This document shows positions 8,570-17,412 of a DNA stretch of 64,000 nt, piece by piece. The notes beneath the pieces were generated by a model, which had not been told where the DNA came from, did not search any database, and worked only from the letters and a program-made list of their open reading frames with translations. Position 1 is the first letter of the stretch; every line of letters begins with the position of its first letter. Both the position numbers and the translations under genes were made by a program. Origin of the DNA: Psychrobacter sp. JCM 18902 (GTDB taxonomy: Bacteria; Pseudomonadota; Gammaproteobacteria; Pseudomonadales; Moraxellaceae); NCBI RefSeq assembly GCF_904846615.1, contig NZ_CAJHBK010000001.1, forward strand, positions 806,001 through 870,000, given 5' to 3'.

Positions 8570-8594
8570 ATTATATAGTTGAGTGAGTACTCAA
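8570..8594 (-). promoter_or_regulatory. Putative promoter -10 and overlapping TetR operator for the AhpD-like gene
   Basis: Read leftward, TATAAT lies at 8575-8570. The palindrome TTGAGTGAGTACTCAA (8579-8594) sits immediately upstream of it, in the -10/-35 spacer, a geometry suited to repression. The -35 is weak. The site is 80 bp before the start codon at 8499. Confidence 0.5.
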
Positions 8595-8650
8595 TTTAAT
8601 AAGTGAGATTTTTGTGAGTCGCTTAACAACTGCAGCCACTATAATCCATT

Positions 8651-8689
8651 TTGAGCAATCGTTCAAATAATACTTGAGTGAATACTCAA
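8651..8689. promoter_or_regulatory. Two further TetR-type palindromes
   Basis: TTGAGCAATCGTTCAA (8651-8666) and TTGAGTGAATACTCAA (8674-8689, arms extend to ACTTGAGT/ACTCAAGT) start 23 bp apart, close to two helical turns. The first nearly equals the tetR-proximal site at 6214, the second resembles the site at 8579. Both are upstream of the AhpD-like promoter. Confidence 0.5.
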
Positions 8690-8738
8690 GTTGTTTGTAA
8701 ATTTCGTTTACATTCAAAGCTAGGCGGCATCACGACAG

Positions 8739-9548
8739 TTATTTGTTTTTCTTAACCAAGTCATTGCGAAATGGCATGGTTAACAATCCCCATAGCGAGG
8801 CATTTTGTTTGGCTGCTGGGTATTCTTTTAGTCCAATATCTAGCTCATTATCAGACTGCTTTGCTTCACCCTTATAACTACCAAAAATCCAATCCCACCA
8901 GATGACACTAAAACCATAATTTGAGTTGGTCTCACTAACGCGTTGGCTATGGTGAATACGGTGCAAAATCTGCGTCATCAATATTAAGCGTAGCGGTTTT
9001 TCAAGCGCAGGTGGCAGGCGAATATTGGCATGGTTAAATATCGCTAAGCCATTTAACGCAATCTCAAATATCAATACGGCGATGGCAGGAACACCCAATA
9101 AGCTGACGGCAACGAGCTTTACTAGAATGCTTAAAACGATTTCAATGGGATGAAATCTAAGTCCTGTACTGGCATCGACATGTGCATCAGCGTGATGGAC
9201 TTTATGTAAACGCCATAGAATAGGTACGCGGTGAAATAATCGATGCTGCCAGTAAATGATGATGTCGAGCAATATCAAGCTTAGTATGACGACGACGATG
9301 CTTGGCAAATTGATGATATTAAATAGACCAATCCCATGCTGCTGATTATAAAGCGCTACAGCCGTTAGACCGACAGGCACCGCTAGACGAGCAATAACTG
9401 ACGAGATAAAAACCAAGCCAAAGTTAGCGAACCAGCGTTTGCTGCTTTTGATCGGTGCTTGACGTGCAGGCATGCGCCATTCTATCAGCATCATAATCAC
9501 CAAAATGCTTAAAAAGAACCCAAGCCGCCACCATACTTCGTTAGTCAT
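8739..9548 (-). CDS. Sterol desaturase/fatty acid hydroxylase superfamily membrane protein
   Basis: A 269-residue integral membrane di-iron oxygenase-type protein. Four hydrophobic segments are followed by the histidine motifs HRLFH, LHKVHH and HRIHHS, in the order and spacing of the fatty acid hydroxylase family, plus the C-terminal NYGFSVIWWDWIFGSY. Substrate cannot be told from sequence; bacterial members act on lipids, alkylglycerols or carotenoids. It is the last gene of the leftward block after ynjF (25-bp gap). Start: GAGG lies ahead of ATG 9548. Functional coupling to the ynj genes is inferred only from co-direction and tight spacing. Confidence 0.85.
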   Translation of the reverse strand: MTNEVWWRLGFFLSILVIMMLIEWRMPARQAPIKSSKRWFANFGLVFISSVIARLAVPVGLTAVALYNQQHGIGLFNIINLPSIVVVILSLILLDIIIYWQHRLFHRVPILWRLHKVHHADAHVDASTGLRFHPIEIVLSILVKLVAVSLLGVPAIAVLIFEIALNGLAIFNHANIRLPPALEKPLRLILMTQILHRIHHSQRVSETNSNYGFSVIWWDWIFGSYKGEAKQSDNELDIGLKEYPAAKQNASLWGLLTMPFRNDLVKKNK

Positions 9549-9572
9549 TAGCTGCCTCTTAACTTATTCTAT

Positions 9573-10208
9573 TTATATACTGTTTTTATCTATTTCTAGC
9601 TGCTTAAGGGTATGGTAGCCGCCATGGATACGGGTAAAAATCGTAATCGCGCAGGCAGTGGCAAAAATGCTGGCGAGTAATACAAAGTGCTGTGGCCACA
9701 GGCAAAAAGCGACAAACAGCGCAATGGTTTCGGTGCCTTCCGTCAAACCATTTAAATAATAAAAGCTTTTATATTTAAACTGTGGTTTATCCAGTGTAAA
9801 CTTTTCGGCAGCAATGGCAAACGCTAAAAAGCTAGAGCCTGTGCCAATAAAGGTCGCGAGTAATAAAGCGCCAGCAATGGCATTCTGTTCAGGATTTGCC
9901 AAGATAAAACCCAGCGGGATGGCGGCATAAAATAAAAAGTCGAGCGTAATATCTAAATAGCCGCCTGCGCTTGAGCTTTGCTTTGCGTGGCGCGCAAGCG
10001 CGCCATCAAGGCCATCAAAAATACGATTTAATGCAATGGCTACGAGTGCGCCATACCAAAGCTCAAATGCAATTAATGGCAAAGCTAACATGCCGATGAA
10101 AAAACCCATCACCGTGAGTTGATCAGCCGTAATGCCGCGTTTATGCAAGACAACGACGACAGGGCTTAGTATCGGCTTAATCATGGGCGTAATAAATTTG
10201 TCTAGCAT
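9573..10208 (-). CDS. ynjF: CDP-alcohol phosphatidyltransferase family protein YnjF
   Basis: A 211-residue inner membrane protein with the CDP-alcohol phosphotransferase motif DGLDGALARHAK followed by GGYLDITLD, which supplies the Asp residues that bind metal and CDP. It matches E. coli YnjF closely along its whole length, for example NPEQNA, IGTGSSFLAFA and KSFYYL-GLTEGTETI. The alcohol acceptor is unknown. AAGGCAAGC precedes ATG 10208. It follows ynjD by 64 bp, as in the ynjB-C-D-(E)-F order of E. coli; no ynjE rhodanese gene is present here. Confidence 0.9.
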   Translation of the reverse strand: MLDKFITPMIKPILSPVVVVLHKRGITADQLTVMGFFIGMLALPLIAFELWYGALVAIALNRIFDGLDGALARHAKQSSSAGGYLDITLDFLFYAAIPLGFILANPEQNAIAGALLLATFIGTGSSFLAFAIAAEKFTLDKPQFKYKSFYYLNGLTEGTETIALFVAFCLWPQHFVLLASIFATACAITIFTRIHGGYHTLKQLEIDKNSI

Positions 10209-10272
10209 GCGCTTGCCTTTTGGATTTCGCTTTGACGTTTAAGATTTTATATATAAAACGATAACTCTAAAA

Positions 10273-10929
10273 CTACAGTTCTAAATGAATGATTTTACCG
10301 TTTGCGGCCTCGGCATCGCTATAATCGTGGGTGACCATGATGGCGGGGAGCTTATGAGTGCGGATTTGCTCAAACACCAGTTGCCGCGTATCTACTCGAA
10401 GTTGGGTATCAAGCTTGCTAAAAGGCTCATCGAGTAGTATCGCTTTTGGTGCGCTGAGCAAAGTTCGCAGCAGCGCCACGCGTGCTTGTTGTCCGCCTGA
10501 TAAATTATCGGGATGGCGATTTTCCATACCTGCTAGACCAACTTGTTCAAGTGCCTGCTCTATTTTTTCACGGCGCTGTTTTTTATTGAGCTTCTCAGCG
10601 CTATTTTTATTGTCTTGAGGCATCGCAAAAGCAATATTACCTGCGACCGATAAATGCGAAAACAGTAGGGCATCTTGATACAATACCCCAATATGACGCA
10701 AGTGCGTCGGCAAATGACTTACATTTTTATCATTTAACCAAACCTCACCAGTAGCGGTGAAACCATTTGGCAATATACCTGTGAGCCAGTTCAACAAGCT
10801 CGATTTACCACTGCCAGATGGGCCCATGACAGTCAATATTTCACCACCAGTAATCTGCTCATCTAGGCTCAGCAATAGCTCGCCTTGTCGATATAACTGC
10901 AAGTTTTTTATCTGTAAAGAGGATTGCAT
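10273..10929 (-). CDS. ynjD: ABC transporter ATP-binding protein YnjD
   Basis: A 218-residue ATPase that would energise the YnjBC importer. Walker A is GPSGSGKS (about residues 35-42), the Q-loop is LYQDALLF, the signature is LSGGQQARVAL, Walker B is AILLDEPFSKLD, and the H-loop is MVTHDY. ATG 10929 is chosen; one codon upstream is a TTG in frame. AAAGGG lies about 7 bp ahead. It is related to thiamin/sulfate-type importer ATPases, and the gap to ynjC is 99 bp without a hairpin. Substrate unknown. Confidence 0.88.
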   Translation of the reverse strand: MQSSLQIKNLQLYRQGELLLSLDEQITGGEILTVMGPSGSGKSSLLNWLTGILPNGFTATGEVWLNDKNVSHLPTHLRHIGVLYQDALLFSHLSVAGNIAFAMPQDNKNSAEKLNKKQRREKIEQALEQVGLAGMENRHPDNLSGGQQARVALLRTLLSAPKAILLDEPFSKLDTQLRVDTRQLVFEQIRTHKLPAIMVTHDYSDAEAANGKIIHLEL

Positions 10930-11028
10930 CAAGAGCCCTTTATCTGCGTTTTTATAGTGAGTTGTTTTTCAAAATCAGTGCTATTTAGAGTCAGTGCTCT
11001 TCAAAACGAATGTATTTCAAAAAACGTT

Positions 11029-12816
11029 TTAACGGCTGCTATTTTTACCACTTTTAAAGAAGTACTTTGGCAATATCCACGCCAATATAAACCCAATTAA
11101 CGGTAGCACCATTTGGATGATGGCATACACCGCACTGGTGCGCCTACTGGCACCATTGGCAAGGGTTACGGCTTCTGTGGTAATGGTGGCGATACGTCCG
11201 CCGCCTGCTAATAATGTCGGCAAATATTGACCGAAGCTAATCGCCAAACCAAGAGCGATAGCAATTAACAGTGGCGCAAACAGTTGTGGTAATTTCACCT
11301 GCAAAAATACTTTGGCTGGCGTCGCACCAAGGCTTGCCGCTACATGAGCAAAACGAGGGTCTAGACGTCGATAACTGCTAGCAAGCGATAAAAATACATA
11401 GGGCAGCACAAAGAGCAGATGGGTAAATGCCACATTAAAAAACGCCGTTTGGTTATTTACCAATTGTTGTAGCCACACCAAACCAAATAAAAAAGCAATA
11501 CTGGGCACTAACAACGGCAAATAGATAATGAAACTGGTAAATTTTGAAAGCAATTTTTTACTTAATTGCTCAGCTTCCAAACATAATAAAGTCAGCACAA
11601 TGGCAAATACGGTACTCACGATACCGATTGTAATGGTATTAAATAACGGCGTACTCATTTGCGTAAAAGCACTTTGAAAATGTAATAACACCAACTGCTC
11701 TGGCAATACGGCGGGAAAGCGCCAAAAACCAGCCACTGACCACATGACCAGACCAATGAGCGCCAACAATATAAAACCAATCACCACAGTGGTCAACGCA
11801 GCGGTGATTTTTTGCCATAGTGCATCGGCATAGTTGCGCTTGCCATTGACCAACGTACCATTAAAACAAGTTTTAAGGATTCTCTCAGCGCCTAGCCACA
11901 AGGCGATTAAACCACCCGTCAACGCCAATTGTAATAACGCGCCTGCCGAGGCTTTTATACGTAAGTTTAAATCTACATCGTTAAACCATTGCATGATAGT
12001 GACCGCCAGCGTTGGCGGTGTATTTGGACCAAGTATCAATGGCATCTCTACGCTGGCACTGGCATAGGCCAGCACGGCTAAGATAGGCAAACGTAAAAAA
12101 GGATAGAGAATTGGGAGGACGGCTTTAAAAAAGGCAGTGATGGGATAATATCCGAGATTTAGCGCAACTTTATATTGCTGACGTAATTTTTTACCAAGCT
12201 CAGGTTGTGCCAAAGCGCCTAATGCCATGAGTAGTAAAAACGGCAGCTCTTTTAAGGTTAAACCCAAAATGATACTGATGCCGTAGGGGTCATGTGGAAA
12301 TATACCATCTGGAGCCAATTCCCAGCCACTTAGCCATGGTGATATAAGGCGTGAAAACATACCAGAAGGCGCAATTAAAAAACCAACTGCAATGGCTGCT
12401 GCTGCATGAGGAATGACCAAGATTGGACTAAGCAAACGCTCAATACGAGTCAGCCAAACGCTATTAAAAAAAGCCGCCAAAATCATTAAGGTCATGACAA
12501 AAGCGAGTAACGTACTTATCAATCCAGTAGCGATACTTAAAGCGACCATTTGAGTAAGACCAGGCGTCTGCCAAAGATCATGAAAGCCTTGTAGACTAAC
12601 AGTCGTTTGCTCAAGTGCAGGCACCCAGCTAAAGGCAGGTAACAGCACGCACACCAAACCACCGAGTACCGGTAATATCAGTAGCAGCAGTAAAAATATC
12701 GGACTCAAGGAGACGATACGCGTAAATAGATCTGTTTTATCAGGCGCGGTTATGCCAGTAATTGTTGCAGAATGGACTTTTTCTTTTGCCGTTTTATTAT
12801 TAGTATTTTTACTCAT
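11029..12816 (-). CDS. ynjC: ABC transporter permease YnjC (fused two-domain)
   Basis: A 595-residue inner membrane permease with two homologous binding-protein-dependent transport domains in tandem, like ThiP and FbpB. Roughly twelve hydrophobic segments are seen. EAA-type loops appear as ALNLGYYPITAFFKAVLPIL (first half) and AASLGATPAKVFLQVKLPQL (second half). Its ATG overlaps the ynjB stop in an ATGA arrangement (12813-12816), so the two are translationally coupled. It would form the channel for YnjB-delivered substrate. Confidence 0.88.
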   Translation of the reverse strand: MSKNTNNKTAKEKVHSATITGITAPDKTDLFTRIVSLSPIFLLLLLILPVLGGLVCVLLPAFSWVPALEQTTVSLQGFHDLWQTPGLTQMVALSIATGLISTLLAFVMTLMILAAFFNSVWLTRIERLLSPILVIPHAAAAIAVGFLIAPSGMFSRLISPWLSGWELAPDGIFPHDPYGISIILGLTLKELPFLLLMALGALAQPELGKKLRQQYKVALNLGYYPITAFFKAVLPILYPFLRLPILAVLAYASASVEMPLILGPNTPPTLAVTIMQWFNDVDLNLRIKASAGALLQLALTGGLIALWLGAERILKTCFNGTLVNGKRNYADALWQKITAALTTVVIGFILLALIGLVMWSVAGFWRFPAVLPEQLVLLHFQSAFTQMSTPLFNTITIGIVSTVFAIVLTLLCLEAEQLSKKLLSKFTSFIIYLPLLVPSIAFLFGLVWLQQLVNNQTAFFNVAFTHLLFVLPYVFLSLASSYRRLDPRFAHVAASLGATPAKVFLQVKLPQLFAPLLIAIALGLAISFGQYLPTLLAGGGRIATITTEAVTLANGASRRTSAVYAIIQMVLPLIGFILAWILPKYFFKSGKNSSR

Positions 12817-14132
12817 GGGCTGACCCCATAACGCGCTTGCCAGCCTTGCATAATGGCATCAACCCAGCTTGGATGTGGTTCACTCACAGTACGTTTGATG
12901 CTATCAAAGGGCAGGGAGCTAGGGTGTGGTTTATTGTCTTTGAATAGCGCTTGTTGTTCAGGATTGAGCGTAGAGGGAACGAGTACGGTTTTATCACCCC
13001 ATATATCAGGGGTTTGCTTTTTGGCTTGTGCTTCTGGGCTCAGCAAAAAGTTTGCCACTAGCTGTGCGGCTTGCGGATGGCTGGCGTTATAAGGAATGGC
13101 CACAAAATGGGTGTTGCTTAAGCTGCCATCACTCATTGCATAGCTACGAATACTCTCGGGTAAATCATAACGTTGCACGGCTGCTGGCACTTCAGGTGCA
13201 GAAAAAGTAAAGGCCAAGCTCAGCTCGGTATCATCGACCAAACGCCGCATGTGCGCGCCCGTTTGCACAAATTGCTCACCCTTACGCCATAGAGTGGGAT
13301 GCAAGTCATCTAAAAATGCCCATAAAGGGGCTAATACCATTTCTGTATTTTGCTCAGTGGCTGGCAGGTTTAGCTGTGCCTTGATGTTTTTGCCTGTCTT
13401 AGCATCATTTTGCTCGTGCAGCATGACTAAGGCGTATTTTAAAAAGCTCATGCCTAAAAAGTCAGGCGGCTTTGGATAGCTAAAACGCCCAGAATTTTGC
13501 GCGGTCCAATTGACTAGCTCATTCAGGGTCTTTGGTGGCTTGTCAGTTGATAAACTGTCGTAATAAAAGGTCAGCGAGGCTTGACCCCATGGTGCTTCCA
13601 TGCCGTTGGTCGGTACACCAAAATCAAAGTTAACGGCAGGATTATTCTCTGGATCAGTCAAGGGAAAGTTAGGCAGCTTGTTCGCCCATTGTTTCAGTAA
13701 TAATGAATTCTCACTCATGGTGGCAAAGTTTGCGCCATTTATCCAGATGAGATCAACGCTGCCTTTATCGTTGTTATTGGCAGATTTTTCTGCAAGTACA
13801 CGGCTAACGGCTTCACTGGTGTCGCTCAATTTCACATGAACTAAATTAATATTATATTTATCATCGACTTGTTCGGCTGCCCACTGTAGATAGGCGTTGA
13901 TCTGTGGATCACCGCCCCATGCATAAAAGTAGACGTCTTGATTGCTACCTTGCGCCTCTATTTGCTGCCAAGATGATAAATTTTGATTAAGGTTACCAGT
14001 AGTGGGTGAGGCAGTGCTTGCTGATATGCTTGAAGAAATAACTGCACAAACGCTAAGCGCTATAGCATAGGCGCTACAGCGGCTTAGGTTTTTTAACGTG
14101 GTCAAAGCGGGCGGAGATTTGATAACGTACAT
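12813..14132 (-). CDS. ynjB: ABC transporter periplasmic substrate-binding protein YnjB
   Basis: A 439-residue extracellular solute-binding protein. The N-terminal 40 residues contain a hydrophobic export signal (AYAIALSVCAVISSSISAS). The mature start has VYFYAWGGDPQINAYLQWAA, typical of YnjB, and DLIWINGANFATM and PYNASHPQAAQLVANFLLSP follow. The ligand is unknown; the family is distantly related to thiamin- and iron-binding proteins. GGAAAC lies upstream of ATG 14132. The fusion gene ends 51 bp upstream in the same direction, so ynjB is probably the second gene of that operon. Confidence 0.88.
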   Translation of the reverse strand: MYVIKSPPALTTLKNLSRCSAYAIALSVCAVISSSISASTASPTTGNLNQNLSSWQQIEAQGSNQDVYFYAWGGDPQINAYLQWAAEQVDDKYNINLVHVKLSDTSEAVSRVLAEKSANNNDKGSVDLIWINGANFATMSENSLLLKQWANKLPNFPLTDPENNPAVNFDFGVPTNGMEAPWGQASLTFYYDSLSTDKPPKTLNELVNWTAQNSGRFSYPKPPDFLGMSFLKYALVMLHEQNDAKTGKNIKAQLNLPATEQNTEMVLAPLWAFLDDLHPTLWRKGEQFVQTGAHMRRLVDDTELSLAFTFSAPEVPAAVQRYDLPESIRSYAMSDGSLSNTHFVAIPYNASHPQAAQLVANFLLSPEAQAKKQTPDIWGDKTVLVPSTLNPEQQALFKDNKPHPSSLPFDSIKRTVSEPHPSWVDAIMQGWQARYGVSP

Positions 14133-14183
14133 TTAAGTTTCCGTTATGATGATATATTTTTAGCGCAGTGAATAAAAAACCAG

Positions 14184-16370
14184 CTAACCTCGACGCCATG
14201 TATGGTATTTCTCAAGCCAGTTTAATACCGTTTCGGGCGCATGATTACGTTTCCATTCACCAGCAGCGTACTTATTCCCCTCTGCCCATGTTGGATACAT
14301 ATGGATAGTGCCAAGTATTTTATTCAGCCCTAAGCCATGCTTCATCGCCAGTATAAATTCTGGCATTAAATCCCCAGCATGCTCAGCGACGATGGTCACG
14401 CCAAGTATTTTATCTTTGCCTTTAGGCGTAATGACTTTGATAAAACCATGATTGGCACTTTCCGTCACCGCGCGATCTAAATCTTTAAAGTCGTAGCGGG
14501 TAATCTCAAAATCGATACCTTTTTCGATAGCTTCTTGCTCATTTAAGCCCACGCGTGCGACTTCTGGATCGATAAAGGTTGTCCACGGAATCACGCGGTA
14601 ATCTACTTTAAACTTCTTTAGATGTCCAAATAAACCGTTTACGGCAGCGTACCATGCCTGATGGGAAGCCACATGAGTAAATTGATAAGGGCCGACGACA
14701 TCACCTGCGGCGTATATATTGGGGTAGAGAGTTTCTAAATAGTCATCCGTATCGATGGTACGTTCCGTTTCGATGCCCAAATCTTCAAGACCATAACCTT
14801 CTAAGCGAGCACTACGTCCAACGGCACAAAGCAATTCGTCATATTCAATCGCGATTTCTTGCTTGTTTTGACGGTCTTGCTTAACGGTACTGCTGCCTTC
14901 CGCTTCAACGATAATGAACTTTTTACCATCGCGCACTTCACAACGAATCGCTTGATGCGAGGTTAAGACATTTACGCCGCTCTCAACGAGGACTTTCTGT
15001 GCAAATTCAGAGACTTCCACGTCTTCTTTTTTCATAAGACGCGCGCCTCTTTCGATCTGGGTCACATCGGAGCCTAAGCGGGCAAAGGCTTGCGCCAGCT
15101 CAGAGCCGATTGGCCCGCCGCCAAGGACCACCAGCTTTTTCGGTGCTGCTTCTAATTCGGTAAATTTATTCCATATAGTATCGCTAGTCACATAACCCGT
15201 TTCTTCCAAACCCGGCAAGTCTGGGATAAATGGGCGCGCACCAGTAGCGATAACGATGGAACGCGCAGTTAGTGTTTGCGTGCCGCCATCGTTTAGCGCA
15301 ATTTCTACTGTCCACGGGTCGATGAATTTGGCATAACCTTTTAACACTTCAACACCCAAGTCTGTATAGCGCTCGACGCTGTCATTTGGGGCGATGTCAG
15401 CGATGACTTTATGGATGCGGGTCATGACGTTCTTAAATGAAAACTCTGGTGGGGTGTTTTCCAAGCCATAACGCTCACCATTGCGCATTTGTTCTGCGAC
15501 TTTTGCGCTTTTAATCAGGGCTTTACTGGGTACACAGCCATAGTTTAAACAGTCGCCACCCATTTCACCCGCTTCGATTAAGGTCACTTTTGCTCGGACG
15601 GTCGCCGCGATATAGCTAGTGACTAGCCCGCCAGCACCTGCGCCAATCACGATCATGTTCCGATCGAATTTTTTAGGTTTGCTATAGTTTTTATAGACGC
15701 GGCGTTTTTTTAGCATATTTAATATGCCTTTTGCTATTAATGGGAAGAAACCTAACAACGCAAATGAGACAATTAAATTAAACGATAAAATTCCTGACAA
15801 ACTGTCAATTTGCGCCAATTGCGTACCAGCATTAACGAATACAAAAGTACCCGCGAGCATACCGATTTGGCTTACCCAGTAGAATGTCCTTGCTTTAATC
15901 GCAGTGACACCCATCAATAAATTAATCAAAAAGAAAGGAAATATTGGCACTAAGCGTAGGGTAAATAAGTAAAACCCGCCTTCTTTTTCAACGCCAGCAT
16001 CAATGGCTGCTAAGCGCTCAGGAAAGCGCTGCTTAATCGTATCACGCAGTAAATAACGTGAGGTTAAAAAGGCGAGTGTTGCGCCAATACTGGAGGCAAA
16101 TGAGGCGACCAATAAGCCTTGCCATAAACCAAATAATGCACCAGCTGCCAAGGTTAAAATAGCGGCACCTGGTAAGGATAGGGCGGTGACAACGATATAA
16201 AGTAAAAAGAACCCACCGATAATCAATAATGGTGATTGCGCTTTGTAGTCGTTAAATTGCGCCATCGACCCTTTTAAGCCGTCAAGCGTCAGTAATTGAT
16301 TGAGGTCAAAGTAGAAAAAGCTTGCTGCTAATATTAATATTAACAGTATTAACAATATTCTTTTAATCAT
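14184..16370 (-). CDS. Fusion of TVP38/TMEM64 (YdjX/Z-like) membrane domain and MerA-like FAD/NAD(P) disulfide oxidoreductase
   Basis: 728 residues. Residues ~1-225 form a VTT/TVP38 membrane domain (LSLPGAAILTLAAGALFG, FLTSRYLLRD, LRLVPIFPFFLINLLMG). From ~238 a class I flavin disulfide oxidoreductase begins (IVIGAGAGGLVTSY), with redox motif GGDCLNYGCVPSK, a second dinucleotide fold (VVLGGGPIGSELAQAFARLG) and the FAD motif YAAGDVVG. The C-terminal catalytic His-Pro-Thr motif of lipoamide dehydrogenase is HMYPTWAEG here, with Tyr at the His position. There is no N-terminal HMA domain and no C-terminal Cys pair, so it is not a true mercuric reductase. It probably acts in membrane-linked redox chemistry. 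The ynjBCDF genes follow directly. Confidence 0.88.
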   Translation of the reverse strand: MIKRILLILLILILAASFFYFDLNQLLTLDGLKGSMAQFNDYKAQSPLLIIGGFFLLYIVVTALSLPGAAILTLAAGALFGLWQGLLVASFASSIGATLAFLTSRYLLRDTIKQRFPERLAAIDAGVEKEGGFYLFTLRLVPIFPFFLINLLMGVTAIKARTFYWVSQIGMLAGTFVFVNAGTQLAQIDSLSGILSFNLIVSFALLGFFPLIAKGILNMLKKRRVYKNYSKPKKFDRNMIVIGAGAGGLVTSYIAATVRAKVTLIEAGEMGGDCLNYGCVPSKALIKSAKVAEQMRNGERYGLENTPPEFSFKNVMTRIHKVIADIAPNDSVERYTDLGVEVLKGYAKFIDPWTVEIALNDGGTQTLTARSIVIATGARPFIPDLPGLEETGYVTSDTIWNKFTELEAAPKKLVVLGGGPIGSELAQAFARLGSDVTQIERGARLMKKEDVEVSEFAQKVLVESGVNVLTSHQAIRCEVRDGKKFIIVEAEGSSTVKQDRQNKQEIAIEYDELLCAVGRSARLEGYGLEDLGIETERTIDTDDYLETLYPNIYAAGDVVGPYQFTHVASHQAWYAAVNGLFGHLKKFKVDYRVIPWTTFIDPEVARVGLNEQEAIEKGIDFEITRYDFKDLDRAVTESANHGFIKVITPKGKDKILGVTIVAEHAGDLMPEFILAMKHGLGLNKILGTIHMYPTWAEGNKYAAGEWKRNHAPETVLNWLEKYHTWRRG

Positions 16371-16630
16371 AAAATATCCGTCTAAGTAGTCGAGCGAAGG
16401 CTAAAGTCATCGTCATTCTTTTATGATTAAGAACCTTGACCATGTTAGTGGTAATGACAAGTTAGTGGTAACGATAATTGCGTTAAGTTTTTTGCATGGT
16501 TTGTGCATTTATATACAATAAAACAGCTAACTCAGTAGTCTTCATAGTATAGAGCTTGAGTTTCGGAGGCTAGTATTTATATTTTTGCATGTTCAACCCA
16601 GCCCAATCTAACGATAAATATGACTGATGT

Positions 16631-17035
16631 TTAAGCTAAAGAAACTTTTTTGCCCAAGGTTAATGTATCCCAATCTCTCATTAAGAAAAGCGCCAAACAC
16701 GCAGCCAACATCGGCCATGCTGCAAAGAACAACAAGTTATCAAAAGGCTTGAGATATAAGCCAAAGGTTGAGAACGTCGAAATCGCATGAAGTAGCAAGA
16801 TGATGCCGTAAGTCCAAGTTTTGAATAATCCTGTGACAAACAACAGAATGAGGATGAATTGAGCCGCGCCAATGACATAAAACACGGTGTCGCCTATACT
16901 TTCAAAACCATAAAAACTAGAAAAAACGCCTGCGGCATGATCAGGATTAATAAGCTTATCTAAAGTCCAGACTAAAAAAACAATGAAAATACCCAGTCGA
17001 AGCAATAACAGTGAAAGAGGCAGATGTTTTGGCAT
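16631..17035 (-). CDS. DoxX-like small membrane protein
   Basis: A 134-residue inner membrane protein with four hydrophobic segments. LLRLGIFIVFLVWTLDKLINP at the N-terminus and the middle FYVIGAAQFILILLFVTGLF place it in the DoxX/YkgB-like group; only parts of these are given. Members are linked to thiol or electron-transfer functions, but no specific role is readable. It precedes the MerA-like fusion by 260 bp in the same direction. The upstream Shine-Dalgarno is weak (AAGAAG). Start 17035 fits the hydrophobic profile. Confidence 0.72.
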   Translation of the reverse strand: MPKHLPLSLLLLRLGIFIVFLVWTLDKLINPDHAAGVFSSFYGFESIGDTVFYVIGAAQFILILLFVTGLFKTWTYGIILLLHAISTFSTFGLYLKPFDNLLFFAAWPMLAACLALFLMRDWDTLTLGKKVSLA

Positions 17036-17412
17036 AAGTTATTTCTTCTTAATAAGCGTTAAAAGTGAGTGCAAAAGAGTTTGGCAAGTCTAATCAATGA
17101 AATATATGGCAATGACTACTATTGTCAGGCAGTAAGCATGAATAAAGTGTTTATTTTGAGTGATTACTCAAAATTAGACAAAATATTACCGCTCAGTAAG
17201 TCAATAAACCGCATTGTAGTTGTTATTGAATGGTTGTTCAAGTTCGTAGCCTCAAGCATGCTACCGTTCCAGAGTATCGTTACGTTTTTCAACCAAAGCA
17301 GCAATGCTGGGTTAAAGGTGGTCGCTTTTCGTACAATAAAAAGCCCTTCATGGACTGATACAGTCCATGAAAGGCTTTTCGCTTACATCATAATTATGAT
17401 GAAATTAAGCGG
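17036..17412. other. Intergenic region without a convincing gene
   Basis: Between the DoxX gene and the YaiL-like gene. Apart from the terminator at 17339-17379 I see nothing coding: the longest frame has no family features and runs across the terminator. Confidence 0.6.
17339..17379 (-). terminator. Terminator of the YaiL-like gene
   Basis: AAAAGCCCTTCATGGACTG pairs with CAGTCCATGAAAGGCTTTT around a 3-nt loop, with one mismatch. Leftward it continues as TTTTTATTGT. It begins 34 bp after the stop at 17413. Confidence 0.88.

Noticed and set aside
14184..16370. Mercuric reductase (merA)
   Set aside because: No HMA domain, no C-terminal Cys pair, no mer neighbours, and a TVP38 domain fused at the N-terminus.
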